Assembly (NCBI GenBank): GCA_002335345.1
Contig: DDCS01000115.1
Location: 2,525-20,219, forward strand
DNA: 17,695 nt
Origin: Flavobacteriaceae bacterium UBA2000
GTDB lineage: Bacteria > Bacteroidota > Bacteroidia > Flavobacteriales > Flavobacteriaceae
Direction of reading: 5' to 3'
Shown here: positions 7,526-13,477 of the stretch, piece after piece
Position numbering within the stretch: position 1 is the stretch's first letter
Layout of the letters: the number at the start of each line of letters is the position of its first letter
Made by a program: the position numbers and the translations under genes
Notes under the pieces: model-generated
Database searches by the model: none
Told to the model about the DNA's origin: nothing
Seen by the model: only the letters and a program-made list of their open reading frames with translations

Positions 7526-7762
7526 ATGGAAATGCCAAAATTCTTATTAGGAGACAATACCGATACCCCAGACGCGATTTATGTGATTCATACCGAATTT
7601 CCCAGGTTTATCATCAATCTCGTTGATGACCAAATCGAGTGGTTCGAAGAATTCGATAGTGAAGATTTAAAAGAACTCGAAGAAGAAATGGCGCGTTGTA
7701 TCGATCAAGCTTCTGAATTTTACGATCGAGAAATGGCCCATTACGAAAACTCAGATGATTGA
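7526..7762 (+). CDS. Small acidic conserved protein of unknown function
   Basis: A 78-residue protein starting at ATG 7526 (an in-frame ATG at 7532 is the alternative). It is very acidic: 24 Asp/Glu against five Lys/Arg. The first half, with PKFLLGDNTD and YVIHTEFPRFIINL, looks like a small beta-rich unit; the second half (about residues 44-75) is a Glu-rich helix with possible coiled-coil character. There is no signal peptide or membrane segment, so it is cytoplasmic. I recall very similar small proteins in many flavobacteria, always unnamed, and the strict wording of the N-terminal half suggests constraint. Its last eight bases overlap the start of the PAP2 gene (ATGATTGA), indicating coupled translation. 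No function can be assigned. Confidence 0.8.
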   Translation: MEMPKFLLGDNTDTPDAIYVIHTEFPRFIINLVDDQIEWFEEFDSEDLKELEEEMARCIDQASEFYDREMAHYENSDD

Positions 7763-8384
7763 AGTTTTAGGGGCATATGATCAGGCACTTTTTGTTTGGA
7801 TCAATAGTGCCGGGACTCCCTTTTGGGATCCGTTTTGGCTTGTTGTGACATACAAATGGTCCTCTATTCCTTTGTATGTGGCGCTGCTTTTTCTCTTGAG
7901 ACAATATTACAGTTGGCGTCAAGTCTTTCAAACCTTATTTGTACTGGGGCTCATGATTGTGGTTACGGATCAGCTGGCGAATTTATTTAAATATGTCTTG
8001 GTGCAGCGACCGAGGCCTTGTCGTGAGGAGGGCTTACAAGATCAGCTCAGAATGGTGGCCGCTTATTGTGGTCGTTATGGCTATTTTTCGGCCCATGCAG
8101 CCAGTTCAGCTGCTTTAGCCAGCTTTTTAATTCGCTTGATAAAATATCATAGAGGGCGGCCTAGTGTATGGTCACAGGGTTTTATCTCCAAAGTTATCGC
8201 CCTTTTTACACCGAGATTTTGGATCGTTTTATTGCTGATTTGGGCGGCGGCCTTAGGCTACAGCCGAATATATCTGGGGGTACATTACCCTTTTGATGTC
8301 CTTACCGGTTGGTTTGTTGGTCTAGCGCTTGGTGGGTTTGTTTTTTATCCACTCCAGCTCTGGCTGATCCGACGATTTTCGTAG
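7755..8384 (+). CDS. PAP2-superfamily membrane phosphatase
   Basis: A 209-residue inner-membrane protein with about five or six hydrophobic segments and the three phosphatase motifs of the PAP2/PgpB group: motif 1 around K79 and RPRP (85-88), motif 2 as YFSAHAASS with H114 (the usual PSGH is here SAH), and motif 3 SRIYLGVHYPFD with R171, catalytic H177 and D181. The active site faces the periplasm in known members, which dephosphorylate undecaprenyl pyrophosphate, phosphatidylglycerol phosphate or lipid A phosphates. Because the neighbouring leftward genes handle polyprenyl-linked sugars, a role in carrier-lipid recycling or lipid A trimming is attractive but inferred. Its stop lies two bases from the stop of the convergent GT39 gene, with no terminator between them. 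Confidence 0.9.
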   Translation: MIEVLGAYDQALFVWINSAGTPFWDPFWLVVTYKWSSIPLYVALLFLLRQYYSWRQVFQTLFVLGLMIVVTDQLANLFKYVLVQRPRPCREEGLQDQLRMVAAYCGRYGYFSAHAASSAALASFLIRLIKYHRGRPSVWSQGFISKVIALFTPRFWIVLLLIWAAALGYSRIYLGVHYPFDVLTGWFVGLALGGFVFYPLQLWLIRRFS

Positions 8385-8386
8385 TT

Positions 8387-10042
8387 CTATTTTTGCGATT
8401 TCTTGTTTACGGTATGCACGATAAAAAAGTCACGCCATAGTCTGGGACGATGGGTTCTTTGACCCGGGCCTTGTGGATTCATATCGAAGCGATCAACGAG
8501 TTCTAGCTGATCTTCTTTGAACTGTCTTTTGAACTGAACCAAATTGTCCTGAGAAACAAGGACCCCAAAGACCGAATCTTTGGGCTGAATAAATTTGTCG
8601 TTTATTATCAGACCGGGAATCGGTTTACCAAAATCCCAAACCATTTCCGGAGTAAAGCCGCCAAATTCATAAACTTTGATCTGGTTTTTCCGCTCCCACT
8701 CAGCCAAAAGACGCAGGGGTTTAAACTCTGGATTTTGACTTATTGCCGGGGCCAGAGGCAGGCCAAAAAGTACAATAACGACAATCATCGCAATACTCCC
8801 CCTAAAGGACCATTGAATTTGCTGTTTGATCAGGCCATAAAGAATTAATGTGGCGCTCAGGGCGAGACCGATGGCCGTTAAAACAAACCAGATCATATAA
8901 GGACTGAGCGATGCCCCTAAAATAAGCCAAGCACCTGCGGGAAAAGCCAGCCCGACGAGCCCTAAGACCCCAAAGTGAATCTGTAAGGGGATGCGGAGCC
9001 AAGGACTCATCGTTTTAAATTGTTTTAAGGCGTATAAAACAAGAAATCCGATATTAAACGCCAGCGGAATTAATACAGGCAAGAGGTAACGCGGCTTTTT
9101 TTCGGGAACTAACGAAAGCAGGACTACCGCGCACGCAGTCCACCAAAAACTTAGGGCATAAGCTTTGCCATGAAACACCCTTTTTTTGAGATATGGGTAG
9201 GCCAGACTCAATACCGCGGGAATGGTCCATAAACCACTTTGAATGAAAAAACTCCAATAATAGTAAAAGGGCTTTACGTTATAGTTGGTCCAATTTGTCG
9301 TTTCTTTTTCGGTTATTGCTTTAAGATTTTCCGGATCGACGATATTGATGTAGGCATGCCACCAAAGGGCCGTAACAAGTCCGACCAGCAAGACCAGAGA
9401 TAAAGGACCAACATTCGCCTTTAGATTGCGTAGTCCTGAGACAATAGCTTTGGCCAGAACCAAGGGCAAAAACAGGGCATATAGAGAAACGGGGCCTTTA
9501 CTCATAAAAGAGGCGCCAAAAAATATTCCCGCAAGGAGCGCATAAGTCCATCTGGATTTTGGGTGTGCAAAAAGCTGATACAAACAAAAAATACCCCCCA
9601 TCATAAAGCTATGGGTGAAAATATCCCACTGACCGTTACGCCCCGCAAACACCATGTAAAATGAAGTGGTGAGAATCAGTCCAGACCAAAGGGCATAAGC
9701 TTTATTTCGTGTAAATTTTAAGGCTAAGGCATAGCTAATCATCACGGTAAATAGCCCCATAATTGCGGCAGGTAAGCGCAGTGCGGCAATACTTTTGAGT
9801 CCAAAAATTAGGGCTGAAAACGCGGTAAGCCAGGTGGGTAATGGGGGTTTTTGGTAGCGCGGCTCTCCATTTATGGTGGTTAATAACCAGTTGCCCTCAA
9901 CAATCATTTCGCGGGCGGTAATAAAATTTCGGGCCTCCATAATGTTGATGAGTAAAACATCTAAATGGGCTACAAAGACAATAAAGGCCACCCCAAAAAG
10001 TAAATATGCTGCGTACTTAGTCCCCTGATTCATTTTTGCCAA
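8387..10042 (-). CDS. ArnT/PMT-like membrane glycosyltransferase, GT39/GT83 type
   Basis: A 551-residue polytopic protein, last gene of a three-gene leftward cassette. It has a first membrane helix, then a periplasmic loop with D28 and EAR (36-38), matching the Asp/Glu active-site loop of ArnT and protein mannosyltransferases, then QKPPLPTW (64-71), the equivalent of the ArnT EKP motif. Roughly ten more hydrophobic helices follow, then a soluble periplasmic C-terminal part from about residue 440. Such enzymes move a sugar from a polyprenyl-phosphate donor to lipid A, protein or another glycan outside the membrane. The ATG at 10042 overlaps the preceding gene by 26 bases; an ATG at 10033 (MNQGTKYAAY) is an equally good start. 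Acceptor and sugar are unknown. Confidence 0.9.
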   Translation of the reverse strand: MAKMNQGTKYAAYLLFGVAFIVFVAHLDVLLINIMEARNFITAREMIVEGNWLLTTINGEPRYQKPPLPTWLTAFSALIFGLKSIAALRLPAAIMGLFTVMISYALALKFTRNKAYALWSGLILTTSFYMVFAGRNGQWDIFTHSFMMGGIFCLYQLFAHPKSRWTYALLAGIFFGASFMSKGPVSLYALFLPLVLAKAIVSGLRNLKANVGPLSLVLLVGLVTALWWHAYINIVDPENLKAITEKETTNWTNYNVKPFYYYWSFFIQSGLWTIPAVLSLAYPYLKKRVFHGKAYALSFWWTACAVVLLSLVPEKKPRYLLPVLIPLAFNIGFLVLYALKQFKTMSPWLRIPLQIHFGVLGLVGLAFPAGAWLILGASLSPYMIWFVLTAIGLALSATLILYGLIKQQIQWSFRGSIAMIVVIVLFGLPLAPAISQNPEFKPLRLLAEWERKNQIKVYEFGGFTPEMVWDFGKPIPGLIINDKFIQPKDSVFGVLVSQDNLVQFKRQFKEDQLELVDRFDMNPQGPGQRTHRPRLWRDFFIVHTVNKKSQK

Positions 10043-10643
10043 TAAATAAGTTGCGTAAATAAATAATCAAACCACTGCCGTGTCCGACCAGCAGCACGGG
10101 GTCTTTTCGATAAAGGGCATAAGCAATAATCATCATGGCGCCCAAAGCACTGAGTCGCCAAAATCCTTTGGGGAGATGGGACGTTTTGCGCTGCTCTGAG
10201 TACCACCATTGATAAATAAATCTAAAGGTAAAGATCAGCTGAGCGGACACGCCAAGCCAAAAAAGCCAATCGGGAATGGCGCTGTTGTTTAACAGTAATT
10301 CGCGGTCGTAAGCGCCATTATTGTACCCATACCAGACCACCATTAATGGGAACAGGAGTAGAAAATAACGCACTGCTAGCGGGGCTTTTCGCCATTGACC
10401 TTGAAAGTGAAGATTGCGTATGTAAATGTAATAGGTTAAAGACTGGCCCAGCATTATGGCAAAATCTTGGCGTAAGTAACCATAGACAAACAATAAAAAC
10501 GAAGCCAATAAACTCAGTTGCCAAAAAAGGCTCGGGGTGACGACACGCTTCTGGCGTTCAGATAAAAACCATTGAACAAAAAGGCGTGCTGAAAAAAGCA
10601 GTTGGGCCAAAAATCCAATACTGTAAATCAGCCCTTGACTCAT
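10017..10643 (-). CDS. Membrane protein with two tandem LAB_N (lipid A biosynthesis N-terminal) domains
   Basis: A 208-residue integral membrane protein with six or seven hydrophobic segments. Two LAB_N-type units are visible, at about residues 9-80 and 130-201, which align without gaps at an offset of 121 residues: AQL (13/134), R20/R141, QW (24-25/145-146), SE (28-29/149-150), P37/P158, FW (40-41/161-162), R58/R179, D60/D181, G66/G187 and Y..RNL (74-78/195-199). LAB_N is found at the N-terminus of some LpxB proteins and as stand-alone membrane proteins; its biochemical role is not established to my knowledge. Lying between a GT2 donor synthase and a GT39 transferase, it occupies the place a polyprenyl-sugar flippase has in arn-type pathways. 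Its start overlaps the GT2 stop by four bases (ATGA), so translation is coupled. Confidence 0.88.
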   Translation of the reverse strand: MSQGLIYSIGFLAQLLFSARLFVQWFLSERQKRVVTPSLFWQLSLLASFLLFVYGYLRQDFAIMLGQSLTYYIYIRNLHFQGQWRKAPLAVRYFLLLFPLMVVWYGYNNGAYDRELLLNNSAIPDWLFWLGVSAQLIFTFRFIYQWWYSEQRKTSHLPKGFWRLSALGAMMIIAYALYRKDPVLLVGHGSGLIIYLRNLFIGKNESGD

Positions 10644-11353
10644 CCTTGCTCTTTAACCTGATAGTTGATGTACTTTTTCTTCATCCAGAGGTACGCAAAA
10701 CAATCCATCAAAGGCCCCAAAAGTCGATTCCATACCCCGAATTTTGCCTGGCCAGCGATTCTTGGATAATGCCTTACTGGGATTTGAATGATTTTTTCGT
10801 TTTGCAACAGAATCATCGCTGGAAGAAAGCGGTGTAGTCCTTTAAACATGGGAATTTTTTTAGCGCAGTCGGTTCGGATGATTTTAAGGGGACACCCCGT
10901 ATCATCCATACCGTCATGGGTAAATGCCCGACGAATCCCATTGGCGATTTTAGAGGACATATTCTTGACAAAACTGTCTTTGCGGTTGGCCCGAACTCCA
11001 GTGACTAGAGCGTAGGTTTCTGCGTGGGCCAAAAGGGCGTTAAAATCTTCTGGATCGGTTTGAAGATCACTATCGATATAGCCCACCCAAGGGGTAGTGG
11101 CCGCATCAAAACCGGCTTTAATGGCTGCACTCAATCCGCAATTTTTTACAAAGCTCAGATAGCTAAAGGCTGGATTCCGTTTACAGGTCTCTTTCATCAT
11201 GAGGAGGCTGTCATCGGTAGAACCGTCATTGACCAAAAGAACACATGCGGGTTTTGCCGCAATTTCTAGATATTTTAATAATTCCTTTTCTAGGCGTTGT
11301 AGGTTGTCCTGCTCATTGTAGACAGGAACGATTATGGTCAGCGCGTAGTTCAT
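10640..11353 (-). CDS. GT2 glycosyltransferase, polyprenyl-phosphate-sugar synthase-like (DPM1/ArnC type)
   Basis: A 237-residue family 2 transferase beginning MNYALTIIVPVYNEQDN. The nucleotide-binding segment is VNDGSTDDS (41-49), the metal-binding DSD is at 94-96, and DLQTDPED (96-103) is the signature of the dolichyl-phosphate-mannose synthase / ArnC group. Later segments (GMDDTGCPLKIIRT, GLHRFLPA) also match that group. Unlike ArnC (about 320 residues) it ends after the catalytic domain with no C-terminal membrane helices, so it is probably a peripheral protein. The frame stays open upstream to an ATG at 11431, but the TACTTTTG promoter box at 11373-11380 lies inside that extension and family alignment begins at 11353, so I take 11353. 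First gene of the cassette with LAB_N and GT39. Confidence 0.9.
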   Translation of the reverse strand: MNYALTIIVPVYNEQDNLQRLEKELLKYLEIAAKPACVLLVNDGSTDDSLLMMKETCKRNPAFSYLSFVKNCGLSAAIKAGFDAATTPWVGYIDSDLQTDPEDFNALLAHAETYALVTGVRANRKDSFVKNMSSKIANGIRRAFTHDGMDDTGCPLKIIRTDCAKKIPMFKGLHRFLPAMILLQNEKIIQIPVRHYPRIAGQAKFGVWNRLLGPLMDCFAYLWMKKKYINYQVKEQG

Positions 11354-11372
11354 TTGTGTCAGGCGTTTGGTG

Positions 11373-11380
11373 CAAAAGTA
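11373..11380 (-). promoter_or_regulatory. Bacteroidota -7 promoter box TACTTTTG for the GT2 cassette
   Basis: On the minus strand TACTTTTG (11380 to 11373) matches TAnnTTTG exactly and continues as CACC, the common flavobacterial form. Transcription should begin around 11366-11368, leaving a leader of about 14 bases before the ATG at 11353. A TTG-type -33 element is not clear. The location right before the start codon and in the divergent spacer makes this the best promoter in the window. Confidence 0.65.
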
Positions 11381-11420
11381 ATTCTTTATCAGGAATAAAA
11401 AGGGAAACCTAAAAAAGTGG

Positions 11421-11428
11421 TTTCTTTG
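11421..11428 (+). promoter_or_regulatory. Possible promoter box TTTCTTTG for the epimerase gene
   Basis: TTTCTTTG has one mismatch to the Bacteroidota -7 consensus TAnnTTTG and is followed by CA. A start near 11433-11435 would give a leader of about 13 bases before ATG 11447 and would exclude the upstream in-frame GTG at 11417 as start. No -33 element is evident. It stands back to back with the better minus-strand box at 11373-11380. Confidence 0.4.
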
Positions 11429-11446
11429 CAAGAGAATTTATTACCC

Positions 11447-12385
11447 ATGAAAATACTGGTCACAGGGGCTGCTGGATTTATCGGCTCACATACTGCAGAA
11501 CGACTTCAAGCTATGGGGCATGAGGTGATAGGGTGGGACAACTTCTCGAATTATTATGATGTTGCCTTAAAGGAGCATACGGCAAAAACTCTTGAATCAC
11601 AGGGGATTGTCATGCATCGCGTAGATCTTGTGAACGATGATCTTCGGGCCATTTGGCCCGAGGGCGTGGCTTATGTTTTTCACTTTGCCGCCCAACCCGG
11701 AATTTCGCAATCCAGTACATTTGAGGCCTATTTAGACAATAATTTTGTGGGGACTCAACGCCTGCTCTCAGTTTTGGAACTACTGGATCAACCGCCGTAT
11801 TTGGTCAACATTGCGACCTCTTCGGTTTATGGTCTGGTGGCGACCAAAGATGAGTCTTCAGCGCCAGAGCCTGCCTCTTGGTATGGGGTCACAAAATTAG
11901 CCGCCGAACAACTGGTTTTGGCTTATGTACGTCGCGGGTTTATAAAAGGAACTTCACTGCGTCTTTATTCAGTTTATGGCCCTCGTGAGCGCCCCGATAA
12001 GTTGTACACCCGACTCATTGATTGTGGACTAAATCAAAAAGAATTTAGCCTATACCAGGGCAGCGAGCAACACAGAAGAAGTTTTACTTATGTCGGAGAT
12101 ATCGTTACCGGTATTGTGGCGGTTATGGATGCGGCTCAAGCCTGCAGTGGTGAGATCATTAATTTAGGTTCAGATCGCGAGCACAGCACCCGTGAGGGGA
12201 TTGATGCCGTAGAGCGTTTGCTGGGTCTGACAATAATCAAAAAAATAATGCCCCCAAGACCTGGGGATCAAGACCGGACCCTAGCGGTCATCGATAAGGC
12301 CAAACGTTTATTGGGGTATGCCCCAAAAACGAGTCTCGAAGAAGGCTTAAAGGCCCAAATTGAGTGGTTCAAGTCTTTGTCCTAA
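11447..12385 (+). CDS. NAD-dependent nucleotide-sugar epimerase/dehydratase (extended SDR)
   Basis: A 312-residue cytoplasmic extended short-chain dehydrogenase, starting MKILVTGAAGFIGSH. The NAD-binding glycine motif is GAAGFIG (7-13), D31 at the end of the second strand favours NAD over NADP, and the catalytic set is S125/S126 in ATSSVYG with Y146 and K150 in YGVTK. Segments such as LRLYSVYGPRERPD and the FTYVGD region bind the nucleotide-sugar. It resembles UDP-glucuronate 4-epimerase / UDP-glucose epimerase relatives, so it probably interconverts a UDP- or GDP-sugar. Transcribed divergently from the GT2-LAB_N-GT39 cassette, it may feed that cassette's donor, which is inference. GTG 11417 upstream in frame is rejected. 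Its final 17 bases overlap the end of meaB on the other strand. Confidence 0.9.
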   Translation: MKILVTGAAGFIGSHTAERLQAMGHEVIGWDNFSNYYDVALKEHTAKTLESQGIVMHRVDLVNDDLRAIWPEGVAYVFHFAAQPGISQSSTFEAYLDNNFVGTQRLLSVLELLDQPPYLVNIATSSVYGLVATKDESSAPEPASWYGVTKLAAEQLVLAYVRRGFIKGTSLRLYSVYGPRERPDKLYTRLIDCGLNQKEFSLYQGSEQHRRSFTYVGDIVTGIVAVMDAAQACSGEIINLGSDREHSTREGIDAVERLLGLTIIKKIMPPRPGDQDRTLAVIDKAKRLLGYAPKTSLEEGLKAQIEWFKSLS

Positions 12386-13457
12386 GCGCTGTTTTTAATA
12401 GGATTTCTGCAGCGTCTACAGGCGTTATCTTGTCCTTAGAAACTTTTTCTTTGAGCTGGTCCCACTGGTCGATAACCTCTGGATGCAATAACAAGGCTTC
12501 TCGCAGAGATTCAACAACCGTTTTTTCTAACCAACTTAAATTTTGATCAATACGTTTTTGTGCAAAATGACCATTGGATTGAGTTAGGGTCACGTACTCC
12601 TGGATCATTGACCATACCGCGTCAATCCCGATATTATGAAGCGCGGAACAGGTCAATGTTTTGGGCTGCCATCCACTGGACTTATGCGGAAAGAGTCCGA
12701 GTGCCCTTTGGTATTCGATTTGTGCCGATTGAGCTATTTTTAATTGAGCCTCGTTATCGGCTTTATTGATCACAATGGCATCGGCCATTTCAATAATCCC
12801 GCGTTTAATGCCTTGAAGTTCATCACCGGCACCAGCGAGTTGGAGCAATAAGAAAAAATCGCAGAGATCAAAAACGGCTGTTTCGCTTTGACCGACACCA
12901 ACGGTTTCAATTAAAATAAGGTCGTAACCAGCGGACTCACAAAGGATAATACTCTCTCGTGTATGACGCGCCACACCCCCTAAAGTCAGTCGGCTCGGGG
13001 TAGGGCGGATAAAGGCGAGTGGTGATTGAGTGAGTTCTTGCATTCGCGTTTTGTCTCCCAATATACTGCCGCCACTAAGACTACTGCTTGGGTCTACGGC
13101 CAAAACAGCCACGCGATACCCCTTTTTGGTGAGCATCATGCCCAACTGTTCTATAAAGGTGCTTTTGCCCACGCCGGGCACTCCTGTGATGCCAATGCGC
13201 AGAGACTTGCTGGGACCAAAGGCCAGTTTGAGTATTTCTTTAGCCTGAGCTTGGTGTTTTGCTGCGGTGCTTTCAATTAGAGTAATGGCTCGGCTCAGTG
13301 CGGTTTTGTTGCCCTTTTTAAGCTCGGTAACGATCTGCTCTGCACTGAGTTCAGTCAGACGTGCCTGACGGACCAAAGCAATAGAAGCATCCTTAGCGCT
13401 TTGTGCGCTCACGGATGCTTCTGACGGCTTTGATTTATGTGTTGGTTTTTTAGTCAT
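12369..13457 (-). CDS. meaB: Methylmalonyl-CoA mutase-associated GTPase MeaB (ArgK/G3E family)
   Basis: A 362-residue GTPase chaperone that loads and protects adenosylcobalamin in methylmalonyl-CoA mutase. Walker A is GVPGVGKS (92-99), the family segment VDPSSSLSGGSILGDKTRM spans 121-139, the switch region ETVGVGQSE is at 184-192 and the guanine-specificity motif NKAD at 231-234, so all G motifs are intact. The first 25 residues are a Lys/Ser/Ala-rich tail that looks disordered. It lies 20 bases downstream of the T9SS protein gene and third in the secA run. The mutase subunits are not in the window, so the partner is assumed to be elsewhere on the chromosome. MeaB, formerly annotated as LAO/AO transport ATPase ArgK, is well characterised in Methylobacterium. 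Confidence 0.93.
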   Translation of the reverse strand: MTKKPTHKSKPSEASVSAQSAKDASIALVRQARLTELSAEQIVTELKKGNKTALSRAITLIESTAAKHQAQAKEILKLAFGPSKSLRIGITGVPGVGKSTFIEQLGMMLTKKGYRVAVLAVDPSSSLSGGSILGDKTRMQELTQSPLAFIRPTPSRLTLGGVARHTRESIILCESAGYDLILIETVGVGQSETAVFDLCDFFLLLQLAGAGDELQGIKRGIIEMADAIVINKADNEAQLKIAQSAQIEYQRALGLFPHKSSGWQPKTLTCSALHNIGIDAVWSMIQEYVTLTQSNGHFAQKRIDQNLSWLEKTVVESLREALLLHPEVIDQWDQLKEKVSKDKITPVDAAEILLKTALRTKT

Positions 13458-13477
13458 AAAAAAACCTAACCTATGGT

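Noticed and set aside
8370..8420. Search for a shared bidirectional terminator between the PAP2 and GT39 genes
   Set aside because: Only two bases separate the stops and no inverted repeat with T-tracts is visible.
11354..11431. 26-residue N-terminal extension of the GT2 protein
   Set aside because: It contains the consensus promoter box, has no GT2 family similarity and would overlap the divergent epimerase leader.
11417..11446. GTG-initiated N-terminal extension of the epimerase
   Set aside because: The Rossmann strand begins exactly at the ATG 11447 (MKILVTGAAG), and the extension covers the likely promoter box.
13441..13477. Short AACC-ATA-GGTT hairpin followed by Ts on the minus strand between the T9SS protein gene and meaB
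   Set aside because: The stem is only four pairs and the T run merges into the meaB start region; it is too weak to call a terminator.
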